DNA of 64,000 nucleotides, from NCBI RefSeq assembly GCF_021173675.1, contig NZ_JAIHON010000015.1:62001-126000 (forward strand), in the 5' to 3' direction. The notes below the pieces were generated by a model, which saw nothing but the letters and a program-made list of their open reading frames with translations, ran no database searches and was not told the origin of the DNA. Below, one piece after another: positions 42,462 to 51,144 of the stretch (position 1 is the stretch's first letter; every line of letters starts with the position of its first letter). Source of the stretch: Streptomyces lincolnensis (lineage in GTDB: Bacteria; Actinomycetota; Actinomycetes; Streptomycetales; Streptomycetaceae). Both the position numbers and the translations under genes were made by a program.

Positions 42462-44087
42462 ATGGCGAAGATCCTGAAGTTCGACGAGGACGCCCGTCGC
42501 GCCCTCGAGCGCGGCGTCAACAAGCTTGCCGACACGGTCAAGGTGACGATCGGCCCCAAGGGCCGCAACGTCGTCATCGACAAGAAGTTCGGCGCCCCCA
42601 CCATCACCAACGACGGCGTCACCATCGCCCGCGAGGTCGAGATCGACGACCCGTACGAGAACCTCGGCGCGCAGCTGGTGAAGGAGGTGGCGACCAAGAC
42701 CAACGACATCGCGGGTGACGGCACCACCACCGCCACCGTGCTCGCCCAGGCGCTGGTCCGCGAGGGCCTGAAGAACGTCGCCGCGGGTGCCTCCCCGGCG
42801 CTGCTGAAGAAGGGCATCGACGCGGCCGTGGCCGCGGTCTCCGAGGAGCTCCTCGCGACCGCCCGCCCGATCGACGAGAAGTCCGACATCGCCGCCGTCG
42901 CCGGTCTGTCCGCCCAGGACCCGCAGGTCGGCGAGCTCATCGCCGAGGCGATGGACAAGGTCGGCAAGGACGGTGTCATCACCGTCGAGGAGTCCAACAC
43001 CTTCGGTCTGGAGCTGGACTTCACCGAGGGCATGGCCTTCGACAAGGGCTACCTGTCGCCGTACTTCGTGACGGACCAGGAGCGTATGGAGGCCGTCCTC
43101 GACGACCCGTACATCCTGATCAACCAGGGCAAGATCTCCTCGATCCAGGACCTGCTGCCGCTCCTCGAGAAGGTCATCCAGGCGGGCGCCTCCAAGCCGC
43201 TGCTGATCATCGCCGAGGACGTCGAGGGCGAGGCCCTGTCGACCCTGGTCGTGAACAAGATCCGCGGCACCTTCAACGCGGTCGCGGTCAAGGCCCCCGG
43301 CTTCGGTGACCGCCGCAAGGCGATGCTGCAGGACCTGGCGGTCCTCACCGGCGCCACGGTCATCTCCGAGGAGGTCGGCCTCAAGCTCGACCAGGTCGGC
43401 CTGGACGTGCTGGGCTCCGCCCGCCGCGTCACCGTCACCAAGGACGACACCACGGTCGTCGACGGCGCCGGCAACTCCGAGGACGTCACGGGCCGCGTCG
43501 CCCAGATCAAGGCCGAGATCGAGAACACGGACTCCGACTGGGACCGCGAGAAGCTCCAGGAGCGCCTCGCGAAGCTGGCCGGCGGCGTGTGCGTGATCAA
43601 GGTCGGCGCCGCCACCGAGGTGGAGCTGAAGGAGAAGAAGCACCGTCTGGAGGACGCCATCTCCGCGACCCGCGCCGCGGTCGAGGAGGGCATCGTCTCC
43701 GGTGGTGGCTCCGCGCTCGTCCACGCCGCCAAGGTGCTGGAGGGCGGCCTCGGCAAGACCGGCGACGAGGCCACCGGTGTCGCCGTCGTCCGCAAGGCCG
43801 TCGTCGAGCCGCTGCGCTGGATCGCCGAGAACGCCGGCCTGGAGGGCTACGTCATCACCTCCAAGGTCGCCGAGCTCGACAAGGGCCAGGGCTTCAACGC
43901 CGCCACCGGCGAGTACGGCGACCTGGTCAAGGCCGGCGTCATCGACCCGGTCAAGGTCACCCGCTCCGCCCTGGAGAACGCCGCCTCCATCGCCTCCCTC
44001 CTGCTCACGACCGAGACCCTGGTCGTCGAGAAGAAGGAAGAGGAGGAGCCGGCCGCGGCGGGCCACAGCCACGGCCACTCCCACTGA
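42462..44087 (+). CDS. groEL1: chaperonin GroEL1
   Basis: 541 residues, ATP-dependent protein-folding ring. TIGPKGRNVVIDKKFGAP, the ATP-site NDGVTIAREV and GDGTTTATVLAQ motifs, apical-domain GFGDRRKAML and the late GGGSAL are intact. The C-terminus is the histidine-rich GHSHGHSH rather than a Gly-Met tail, the mark of the GroEL1 copy in actinobacteria, where a second groEL without groES lies elsewhere. The ATG is preceded by GAGAGGGC. The His tail could bind nickel or copper ions; this is inference. Confidence 0.98.
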   Translation: MAKILKFDEDARRALERGVNKLADTVKVTIGPKGRNVVIDKKFGAPTITNDGVTIAREVEIDDPYENLGAQLVKEVATKTNDIAGDGTTTATVLAQALVREGLKNVAAGASPALLKKGIDAAVAAVSEELLATARPIDEKSDIAAVAGLSAQDPQVGELIAEAMDKVGKDGVITVEESNTFGLELDFTEGMAFDKGYLSPYFVTDQERMEAVLDDPYILINQGKISSIQDLLPLLEKVIQAGASKPLLIIAEDVEGEALSTLVVNKIRGTFNAVAVKAPGFGDRRKAMLQDLAVLTGATVISEEVGLKLDQVGLDVLGSARRVTVTKDDTTVVDGAGNSEDVTGRVAQIKAEIENTDSDWDREKLQERLAKLAGGVCVIKVGAATEVELKEKKHRLEDAISATRAAVEEGIVSGGGSALVHAAKVLEGGLGKTGDEATGVAVVRKAVVEPLRWIAENAGLEGYVITSKVAELDKGQGFNAATGEYGDLVKAGVIDPVKVTRSALENAASIASLLLTTETLVVEKKEEEEPAAAGHSHGHSH

Positions 44088-44103
44088 GCCCACACAGCTC
44101 GCA

Positions 44104-44138
44104 GAAAGCCCCCGCTTCCCCCGGAAGCGGGGGCTTTC
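44104..44138. terminator. terminator after groEL1
   Basis: Perfect 16-bp stem GAAAGCCCCCGCTTCC (44104-44119) / GGAAGCGGGGGCTTTC (44123-44138), loop ccc, then a pyrimidine run. Confidence 0.9.
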
Positions 44139-44255
44139 CCCTTCGCGGGCCACTGACCGGGTACCCCCGTCGCACCAGGTGCCCCAAGCCGGTCGACCCG
44201 ACGTCTCCGAGCGGTACGAAGGTCATGGCGCCGCCGCCTCCGGCATCATGAGGCC

Positions 44256-47200
44256 ATGCAGGTGCGGGGGAGGCAGTCCGTCTCGGCGGGCGGCGACATA
44301 GGCGTGGCCGTCACGGGCGACAACAACCAGGTCCTCCTCGCGCCCACGGTGCGTTCGGCCTACTGGGAGCAGGTGCGCCGCATCGCCCCCGTCGAACTCG
44401 TCGACCGCGACGCCGAGCTGAAGGACCTCGCCGCCTTCTGCACGGCCTCCCGCGGACCGGCGTACGCCTGGTGGCGGGCGGGAGCCTGGGCGGGCAAGAC
44501 GGCCCTGCTCTCCTGGTTCGCCCTGCATCCCCCGGCGGGCGTGCGGATCGTCCCCTTCTTCGTCACGGCCCGGCTCGGCGCGCAGAACGACGTGGTCGCC
44601 TACGTCGACGTGGTCCTCGAACAACTGGCCGAAATCTCCGGCGAGGGCATCCCCGCCCACCTGACCCCCGCGACCCGCGAGGCCCACCTGCTCCGCCTCT
44701 GCGCCGAGGCGGCCCGCGTCTGCGGCGCACGCGGCGAACGGCTGGTGCTGCTGGTGGACGGCCTGGACGAGGACCGGGGCGTCACGACCGGCCCGGACGC
44801 GCACAGCATCGCGAGCCTGTTGCCGGGCCGCCCCGAGCACGGGCTGCGGGTCCTGGTCGCCGGCCGCCTGAACCCGCCCCTGCCGGGCGACGTCCCCGGC
44901 GACCATCCGCTGCGCGACCCCGCCGCCGTACGGACGCTGGATCCGTCGCCGTACGCCCAGGCCGTGCGCGTCGAGGCGGAACGCGAGCTGAAGCGGCTGA
45001 TCGGGGCCGGAGGTCTGGAGTACGACCTGCTGGCCCTGGTGACGGCCGCGGGCGGCGGCCTCACCGCGCCGGATCTGGCGGAGCTGACGGGGGCCGTGCC
45101 GTATCGCGTGCGCGACGTCCTGGACACCTGCGCGGGGCGGACCTTCGGCCGGCGGGTGTCGGTGTACCTGCTGGGCCACGAGGAACTCCAGCTCCAGGCC
45201 GAGGACATGCTGGGCACCGCCGAACTCGGCCGCTTCCGCGGGCGGTTGCACGCGTGGGCCGACGCGTGGCGGGAGCGGGGCTGGCCGCGGGAGACACCGG
45301 AGTACCTGCTGCGCGGATACGCCCGCATGCTGGGCGCGGCGGGTGACGTGGACCGGATGACCGCGTGCGCGCTGGACGCCGTACGCCATGACCGGATGCG
45401 CGAGTCCACCGGTGGGGACGGCGCCGCGATGAACGAGATCCGGGCCGCGGAGCAGGCCGTGGCCGAGGTGCCGGGACGGCCGCTGCTGGACTCCGTACGG
45501 CTGGCCGTCCACCGCGAGCACCTCGGCGACCGCAACGAGGGGCTGCCCCACGCCCTGCCGAAGGCATGGGCCGCGGCCGGCCGGACGAGCCGGGCCCTGG
45601 CCCTGGCCCGCGGCTTCTCGGACGCGGAGCGGCGGGGGCTGGCGCTCGCCGACGTGGCCGGGGAACTGGCGGCCGCGGGCGCGCCCGAGGCCGTACCGGA
45701 GCTGTGGGCCGAGGCCGAGGAGTGCGCGCGACAGTGCGGCGGATGGTTCTCCGGGAACCTGATCCTGCAACGGCTGAGCGAGCAGCGGATCCGGGCCGGG
45801 CGGTACGAGGAGGCCGCCGGGACCGCCCGTGCCCTCGACGACTCGATCTTCAGGTCGCCGGCGTACACGAGGGTGGTCACCGCCTGCGTGGAGGCCGGAC
45901 ACCCGGATCGTGCGCGGGAACTGGTGCGCACCGCCCCCGACGAGGACTGCGCCGCGCGCGGCACCGCGGTCGTCGTCGCGGCGCTGGCCGAGGCGGGCCG
46001 GACCGCCGAGGCCGAACTGCTGGCCCGCGACGCCGAGTTCCCCGCGGCCCGGCTCACCGGCCTGATCGCGCTGGCCGCCGCCCTCGCCCGCACCGGTGAA
46101 CTCCCGGACGCGGAGCGCCTGTTCGCCCGGTCCTCGGAACTCGCCGACGACGACCGGCTGCGCGTCGTCCAGGTCACGGGACTGCTCGAAGCGGGCGAGA
46201 GCGAGCGCGCCCTCCGGCTGGCGACGGCCATCCCCGGCCGCCTCAAGCGGGAACAGGCGGTGCGGGACGTCGTCACGCACCTGGCCGAGGCCGGGGACTT
46301 CGACACCGCCCTGACCCTGGCCCGCTCGCTGGAGGGGACCACCCGCACCTCCGGTCTGCGGAGCATCGCGCTGAGCCTGGCCGAGGCGGGGGAGTACGAC
46401 CGCGCCCTCGCCGTCGCCGGTGAACTCCCCTCGTCCGAGAAGGAGTCGGGCGAGCTGTTCTCCTCCCTGACCGGTGTCCTGGCGGAAGCGGGCGCCTTCG
46501 ACCGGGCCCTGAAACTGGCGAAGCGGCCCAAGGAAGCGGTCTGGCGCCGGCACGCCCGCTGCCAGATCGTCAGCTCACTGGCGGAGAAGGGGCTCTTCGA
46601 CCGGGCCACCGACCTCGCCGACACGATCGAGGACGCCGAGGGCCGGGCCCGCGCCCTGGTCGACGTGGCCACCGCACTGGCGCGGTCGGGACAGCCGGAG
46701 CGGGCGGAGCGGATCCTCCAGGACGTCGAGACGCACATGAGATGCCCCGAGGCGGGCACGGCGGCCCGGAAGCTGAGCCAGGCCGCCCTGGCCCTCGGTG
46801 AGGCCGGACGGTCCGAGGAGGCGCTGGCGCTCCTGCGGGGCGTCGAGGAGCTGTTCCCCGGGCGGGGCGTCGTCCACTTCGCCCACGAGGAGTTGACCGC
46901 CACGATCTCGGCACTCGCCGGCGTGGGGGAACTGGACCGGGCCAGAGCCCTGCTCCGGCGGATCGCCGTGGACCAGCGGCGCGCGGCCGTCACCGCGCTG
47001 GTGCGGCGACTGGCCGTGAGCGGCCACCACACCAGGGCGAAGGCCCTCGCGGAGTCCTACGTCCGCAAGAGGGCGGACGACCTCCTCATGGCGTACGAGG
47101 TGCGCGGCGCGCTGGTGGACGGCCTCGCGCGGGCCGGCGACTTCGACCGCGCCGAGAAGGTGCTCCGGGAGACGACGGACGGCCATGCCCGCTCCACCTA

Positions 47201-47852
47201 CCGCGCCGCCCTGGCCCTGGCGATGGCCAGGGCGGGCCTGCACACGGTGGCGAGGGCGCATGTCACCCTGCTGGCCAGGACCGCGCCGTTCGTCGACACC
47301 GACACCGTGGCCAGGACCCTGATCGAGATCGGCGAGCACGACCGGGCCCTGGCCCTGGCCGCCGAGGCAGAGTCGCACGACGAGGGGAGGGCCGAGGACC
47401 ACGAGGAACGCCACTGGACCTCGGTGATCAGGATCGCCGAGACCCTGGTCGCGGTCGGCCGCCACGAGGACGCCGTCGACCGCGTCGAGCGGCTCCTGCC
47501 CGACGTCGACGAGCACTCCGCGCGCGGGGTGGTGCGGCTCGTGCGGTCGCTCGCCGAGGCGGGTGCCCTCGACCCCGCCGAACGGCTCATCCGTCTCCTG
47601 GTCGCCCCCGCCCATGCCGCCCGGGCCCACGCCGCCGTCGCCGGGGCCACCGCGGATCCGGTGCGCGCCCGCCGGTCGATCGCCCACGCCCTGAGGACGG
47701 GCGGCTGGGCACCGGCCCTCCCCGCCCTGCTCCGGCACGCTCCCGAGACGGTGCCCCTGGTGATCGAGGCGGCGAACGAGATCAGGTCGGCCTGCCGCCG
47801 CCACATCGGACCACCTACTGAGGCCCGTACTTCCGCCCCGTCTTCGACGTGA
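44256..47852 (+). CDS. STAND-like NTPase with C-terminal helical repeat array
   Basis: 1198 residues. Short N-terminal segment with SVSAGGDIGVAVTGDNN (residues 8-24), then VRSAYWEQVRRIAPVELVDR, which precedes P-loop domains in many actinobacterial STAND proteins. Walker A is AGAWAGKTALL (75-85, one residue short of the strict GxxxxGK spacing); Walker B is LVLLVDGLDED (163-173). A winged-helix-like part follows to about 330. From about 420 to 1150 there are some 20 repeats of about 33 residues with the pattern LAEAG-x-(F/Y)-(D/E)-R-A-L-x-L-A, a TPR/PPR-like solenoid. No effector domain is recognised. STAND proteins of this build are signal sensors, some antiviral; here that is only a hypothesis. 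The 3' end overlaps the convergent SDR gene by 38 bp. Confidence 0.85.
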   Translation: MQVRGRQSVSAGGDIGVAVTGDNNQVLLAPTVRSAYWEQVRRIAPVELVDRDAELKDLAAFCTASRGPAYAWWRAGAWAGKTALLSWFALHPPAGVRIVPFFVTARLGAQNDVVAYVDVVLEQLAEISGEGIPAHLTPATREAHLLRLCAEAARVCGARGERLVLLVDGLDEDRGVTTGPDAHSIASLLPGRPEHGLRVLVAGRLNPPLPGDVPGDHPLRDPAAVRTLDPSPYAQAVRVEAERELKRLIGAGGLEYDLLALVTAAGGGLTAPDLAELTGAVPYRVRDVLDTCAGRTFGRRVSVYLLGHEELQLQAEDMLGTAELGRFRGRLHAWADAWRERGWPRETPEYLLRGYARMLGAAGDVDRMTACALDAVRHDRMRESTGGDGAAMNEIRAAEQAVAEVPGRPLLDSVRLAVHREHLGDRNEGLPHALPKAWAAAGRTSRALALARGFSDAERRGLALADVAGELAAAGAPEAVPELWAEAEECARQCGGWFSGNLILQRLSEQRIRAGRYEEAAGTARALDDSIFRSPAYTRVVTACVEAGHPDRARELVRTAPDEDCAARGTAVVVAALAEAGRTAEAELLARDAEFPAARLTGLIALAAALARTGELPDAERLFARSSELADDDRLRVVQVTGLLEAGESERALRLATAIPGRLKREQAVRDVVTHLAEAGDFDTALTLARSLEGTTRTSGLRSIALSLAEAGEYDRALAVAGELPSSEKESGELFSSLTGVLAEAGAFDRALKLAKRPKEAVWRRHARCQIVSSLAEKGLFDRATDLADTIEDAEGRARALVDVATALARSGQPERAERILQDVETHMRCPEAGTAARKLSQAALALGEAGRSEEALALLRGVEELFPGRGVVHFAHEELTATISALAGVGELDRARALLRRIAVDQRRAAVTALVRRLAVSGHHTRAKALAESYVRKRADDLLMAYEVRGALVDGLARAGDFDRAEKVLRETTDGHARSTYRAALALAMARAGLHTVARAHVTLLARTAPFVDTDTVARTLIEIGEHDRALALAAEAESHDEGRAEDHEERHWTSVIRIAETLVAVGRHEDAVDRVERLLPDVDEHSARGVVRLVRSLAEAGALDPAERLIRLLVAPAHAARAHAAVAGATADPVRARRSIAHALRTGGWAPALPALLRHAPETVPLVIEAANEIRSACRRHIGPPTEARTSAPSST

Positions 47853-48588
47853 TCCCGCCCAGCAGCGACCGCGGCGCCACCTTCGCCAGGCCCATCAGGG
47901 TCTTGTAGCGCGGGTCGGGGATGGAGAGGGACTTGCCGCGGGCGAGGTCGGTCAGTGCCGCGGCCACCAGCTTGTCCGCGTCGAGCCACATCCACCCCGG
48001 GATGTTGTCCGTGCCCATCCCGGCCCGCTGGTGGAACTCGGTGCGGACGAAGCCGGGGCACAGGGCCATCAGCCGTACGCCGCTGCCCGCGAGGTCGCGT
48101 GCCGCGCCCTGGGTGAACTGCACGACCCACGCCTTGGAGGCGCCGTAGGTGCCACGGGGGACGAAGGCCGCGACCGAGGCGACGTTGACGACACCGCCCC
48201 GGCCCCGCGCGCGCATCGCCTCGGTCGCCGCCGAGGTCAGCCGCAGCACCGCCTCGCAGTGCACCTTGAGCATCGCCAGCTCGTCGGCCATGGCCACGTC
48301 GAGATAGCGGCCCTTGTTGCCGAAGCCCGCGTTGTTGATCAGCAGGTCGACGGGGTTCTTGCGGTCGCCGAGCCGGGCGGCCACCGCCTCGATGCCGTCG
48401 TCGGTGGCGAGGTCCGCGGTGAGGACCTCCGCCTCGATGCCGTGCCGGTCGTGCAGCTCGGTCGCCTGTTCGCGCAGCCGCTTGGTGTCGCGGGCGACCA
48501 GGACGAGGTTGTGCCCGTCCGCCGCCAGCCGCCGCGCGAACGCGGCGCCGATGCCCGCGGTCGATCCCGTGATGAGAGCCGTTGTCAT
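47815..48588 (-). CDS. short-chain dehydrogenase/reductase
   Basis: 257 residues, classical SDR. The NADP-binding TGSTAGIGAAFA motif is at the N-terminus, LINNAGFGNKG in the middle, and the catalytic Ser and YGASK in SVAAFVPRGTYGASK. The C-terminus carries a longer R-Y-K-T-L-M-G tail typical of the DltE/Sco4506-like group. The substrate is unknown. TAACCT (48595-48600) lies six bases before the ATG, a leaderless arrangement. Its 3' end overlaps the STAND gene on the other strand. Confidence 0.9.
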   Translation of the reverse strand: MTTALITGSTAGIGAAFARRLAADGHNLVLVARDTKRLREQATELHDRHGIEAEVLTADLATDDGIEAVAARLGDRKNPVDLLINNAGFGNKGRYLDVAMADELAMLKVHCEAVLRLTSAATEAMRARGRGGVVNVASVAAFVPRGTYGASKAWVVQFTQGAARDLAGSGVRLMALCPGFVRTEFHQRAGMGTDNIPGWMWLDADKLVAAALTDLARGKSLSIPDPRYKTLMGLAKVAPRSLLGGITSKTGRKYGPQ

Positions 48589-48695
48589 GGCGCAAGGTTA
48601 ATGACCCGGACCGGGCCCGTCCGCTCCCTGCACAGGGCCTCCTCATGAGTCCTCATGAGGAAGAACGGACCGACCGCGGGCCTGCTGACGAGGTG

Positions 48696-49364
48696 TCAGG
48701 AACCGTGCTTCTCCACGTACTCCAGCGCCCACTTGCGCACCTCCGGATGCAGCGCCTCGCCCGCCGCCAGCAGCCGCGGCTGGAGCTCGCGCCCGGTGGT
48801 CATCGCGCGGAACGCCAGGGCGACCGTCACGTCGTGGTCGGGGCGGTGGACGATCTCGACCGGGTCCCCGGCCTGGATCTCCCCCGGCTCGATCACCCGG
48901 AGATACGCCCCCGGCGCGCCCTTCTGAGTGAACCGCTTCACCCACCGCTTCTCACCCATGTGGCCCTGGAACGTGCCACAGGGGATGCGTCCGCTGCTGA
49001 TCTCCAGCACCACCTCGGACCCGATGCGCCAGCGCTCGCCGATCAGCGCGCCGGAGACGTCCAGTCCCTCGGTCGTGAGGTTCTCCCCGAAGGCGCCGTT
49101 GGCCAGCGCGCGCCCCAGCTCGCCCTCCCAGTCGTCCAGATCCTCGCGGGCCATCACGTACACGGCCTGGTCGTCGCCGCCGTGGTGCTGCTTCTTGCAC
49201 ACCGCGTCCCCGGCCAGCCCGCTCCCGCCGATCCCCTTGGGGCCGGGAGCCGCCACCCGCACCGGCCCCTCGACCGGTTGCTTGTCGATGCCCGTCACGC
49301 CTTCGGGGTTGTCCGTGTAGGGCACGGCCGTCGCGCGGCCCAGGTTCACTGACAGAAGCCTCAT
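48696..49364 (-). CDS. MOSC domain-containing protein
   Basis: 222 residues. The MOSC fold binds a molybdenum-cofactor sulfur or transfers sulfur; the conserved Cys is in SSGRIPCGTFQGHMGE. GAFGENLTTEGLD and W-R-I-G-S-E-V-V-L-E-I-S precede it, and KGAPGAYLRVIEPGEI follows, all typical of YiiM-like proteins that reduce N-hydroxylated bases. ATG at 49364; TACCGT (49373-49378 on this strand) is eight bases before it. Divergent from a LysR regulator across 81 bp. Confidence 0.9.
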   Translation of the reverse strand: MRLLSVNLGRATAVPYTDNPEGVTGIDKQPVEGPVRVAAPGPKGIGGSGLAGDAVCKKQHHGGDDQAVYVMAREDLDDWEGELGRALANGAFGENLTTEGLDVSGALIGERWRIGSEVVLEISSGRIPCGTFQGHMGEKRWVKRFTQKGAPGAYLRVIEPGEIQAGDPVEIVHRPDHDVTVALAFRAMTTGRELQPRLLAAGEALHPEVRKWALEYVEKHGS

Positions 49365-49445
49365 GTCCCGCACGGTAGGCGACCGGCCATCAAAGCGTCG
49401 ACGGATTTTTCGGCGACCGCCCCAAGGTGCACTTATGCTCGAAGG

Positions 49446-50348
49446 GTGATCGAGGCCCGTCATCTCCGTGTGCTGCGCGCCGTCGCCACCACCGGTTCCT
49501 TCTCGGCGGCGGGGCGCGAACTGGGCTGCACCCAGCCCGCCGTCAGTCAGCAGATGAAGGCCCTGGAGGCCTCCGTCGGCACTCCTCTGCTGGTCCGCAG
49601 CGGCCGCGAGATGCGGCTGACCCAGGCCGGCCAGACCCTCGTACGGCACGCGGCGGGCATCCTCGCCGGACTCACCGCCGCCGAGGAGGAGGTCGCCGCG
49701 ATCGCCGGTCTGCGCGCGGGCCGCGTCCGCCTGGTCTCCTTCCCCAGCGGCAGCTCCACCCTGGTCCCCACCGCCCTGGCCGCCCTGCGCGCCGAACACC
49801 CCGGCACCCGCGTCTCGTTGGAGGAGGCCGAGCCGCCGCAGTCGGTCCGGCTGCTGCGCGAGGGCGACTGCGACCTGGCCCTCGCCTTCCGGTACGAAGG
49901 CGCGAGGGGCGGCCAGGAGGGGGAGTGGGACGACCTCGTCGTACGGCCCCTGCTGAGCGACCGGCTCGTGGCGCTCGTACCGGAACGGCACCGGCTCGCG
50001 CACGCGCCGTCCGTGGCCATCGGCGACCTCGCGCGCGAGCCGTGGATCGCCGGCTGCCCGCGCTGCCGCGGCCAGCTCGTCGAGGTCTGCGAGAGCGCCG
50101 GCTTCACCCCGCGCATCGACTTCGCCACCGACGACTACCCGGCGGTGGTCGGCCTGGTGGGCGCGGGCCTGGGCGTCGCCGTCCTGCCCCAGCTCGCGAT
50201 CGAGTCCGTACGGCCACGGGGCGCGCGCACGGTGACCCTGGAACCGGCGGTCCGGCGCGAGATCGTCGCGCTCACCCTGCCCGACCTCGCCCAGGTCCCG
50301 GCGGTGGCGGCGACGCTGGACCAACTCGCCCGCGCGGCCACGCGATAG
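49446..50348 (+). CDS. LysR-family regulator
   Basis: 300 residues. Winged helix-turn-helix at residues 1-62 (RHLRVLRAVATTGSFSAAGRE, with CTQPAVSQQMKALEASVG as recognition helix region) and a periplasmic-binding-like effector domain (GRVRLVSFPSGSS onward). The effector domain contains the motif CPRCRGQ, which may be a redox- or metal-sensitive pair of Cys. TATGCT (49434-49439) is six bases before the GTG, so the mRNA is probably leaderless. The MOSC gene, divergent, is the likely target. A strong hairpin follows the stop. Confidence 0.9.
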   Translation: MIEARHLRVLRAVATTGSFSAAGRELGCTQPAVSQQMKALEASVGTPLLVRSGREMRLTQAGQTLVRHAAGILAGLTAAEEEVAAIAGLRAGRVRLVSFPSGSSTLVPTALAALRAEHPGTRVSLEEAEPPQSVRLLREGDCDLALAFRYEGARGGQEGEWDDLVVRPLLSDRLVALVPERHRLAHAPSVAIGDLAREPWIAGCPRCRGQLVEVCESAGFTPRIDFATDDYPAVVGLVGAGLGVAVLPQLAIESVRPRGARTVTLEPAVRREIVALTLPDLAQVPAVAATLDQLARAATR

Positions 50349-50370
50349 GCGCTCGTACAGGCACCCACAC

Positions 50371-50408
50371 ACATGGGGAAGGGCACGCGCGCGTGCCCTT
50401 CCCCATGT
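50371..50408. terminator. bidirectional terminator between lysR-type gene and whiD
   Basis: 18-bp perfect arms ACATGGGGAAGGGCACGC (50371-50388) and its complement (50391-50408) around two bases. It lies between convergent genes. Confidence 0.85.
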
Positions 50409-50433
50409 GAGACGTTCCCGCAGAAACGTTCCT

Positions 50434-50763
50434 TCAATTGTTCGAGGAGCTGCCTCCGGCGCCGGCCGACGCCGACACCAGCCGGTGCCGCGCCCGCCCC
50501 ATGAGCTCCTCGCGCTCGTCCTCGGTCAGCCCGCCCCACACGCCGTACGGCTCTCTCACCGCCAACGCGTGCGCCGCGCACTGCGCGCGCACCGGGCACC
50601 TCATGCAGACCTCCTTGGCCGAGTTCTCGCGAGCACTCCGGGCCGCACCGCGCTCGCCCTCCGGATGGAAGAAGAGCGAGCTGTCCACGCCGCGACAGGC
50701 AGCCAGGAGCTGCCAGTCCCACAGGTCCGCGTTCGGTCCGGGAAGGCGGGAGAAATCTGCCAT
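50434..50763 (-). CDS. whiD: WhiB-like developmental regulator WhiD
   Basis: 109 residues. Four Cys bind a [4Fe-4S] cluster: C23 (LLAACRGVD), C53 and C56 (EVCMRC) and C62 (AQCAAHA). The G-V-W-G-G turn follows. From memory the first 60 residues match S. coelicolor WhiD almost exactly. WhiD is needed for normal septum placement and spore maturation, and Wbl proteins act by binding region 4 of the principal sigma factor. ATG at 50763 with AGGGG upstream. It is divergent from bldM across 381 bp, the conserved arrangement. Confidence 0.96.
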   Translation of the reverse strand: MADFSRLPGPNADLWDWQLLAACRGVDSSLFFHPEGERGAARSARENSAKEVCMRCPVRAQCAAHALAVREPYGVWGGLTEDEREELMGRARHRLVSASAGAGGSSSNN

Positions 50764-50840
50764 TACGTGACCCCTTGTAGCCGTTCTGTGGCGGATCCGG
50801 TGTCCACGACCGCATATCTACGATCTAAGGAGATGAAAAT

Positions 50841-50969
50841 ATGACTCATTGCGAATCTAGCCTTAGACACCAGGAAAAGGGAAGAAAAGGGTCTGAATGG
50901 GGCATGGGTTGTGATGAAACGTTGTGGGTCCGCAGCTCATGTCTGCACCGTGTCCGCACCCTCACGTAG
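50841..50969 (+). CDS. possible 42-residue leader protein upstream of bldM
   Basis: ATG at 50841 with AAGGAG (50827-50832) eight bases upstream and TAG at 50967-50969. The product starts MTHCESSLRH and has three Cys. Codon use is unlike the neighbours (AGA, AAA, CTT, ACT), with low third-position G+C, which argues against a conserved protein. It ends 25 bp before the sigma-BldN -35 box. Kept as a candidate because of the exact ribosome site. Confidence 0.25.
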   Translation: MTHCESSLRHQEKGRKGSEWGMGCDETLWVRSSCLHRVRTLT

Positions 50970-50993
50970 AGTGCCGAAGATGGCACACGGCCC

Positions 50994-51021
50994 CGTAACT
51001 CTTTCGAGTGACCGTCGTTGA
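50994..51021 (+). promoter_or_regulatory. sigma-BldN-type promoter of bldM
   Basis: CGTAAC (50994-50999) and CGTTGA (51016-51021) with a 16-bp spacer, an exact match to the consensus I recall for sigma-BldN, which drives bldM p1 in S. coelicolor. It gives a leader of about 115 nt. Confidence 0.9.
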
Positions 51022-51144
51022 GAGTGCGAGGCGGTTGAAACAACAAGTGCTCGGGCAGGCGTCCGAGACGGTCGACCGCACAGGTGACGATTTCGTACCA
51101 GCCTGGAGGCTCAAGGTGACGTGCATCAGCTGCGGAGGGCGGCC

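Larger units (their letters stand above)
50764..51144. promoter_or_regulatory. whiD-bldM control region
   Basis: 381 bp between two developmental regulators, clearly richer in A+T (about 50770-50930) than the surroundings. It contains a possible 42-codon frame with a strong ribosome site (50841-50969) and the sigma-BldN-type bldM promoter (50994-51021). The whiD promoter was not located. Confidence 0.7.

Noticed and set aside
44223..46553. Long minus-strand frame opposite the STAND-like gene
   Set aside because: Low-complexity Gly/Arg/Pro sequence without motifs, explained by the repeats of the plus-strand gene.
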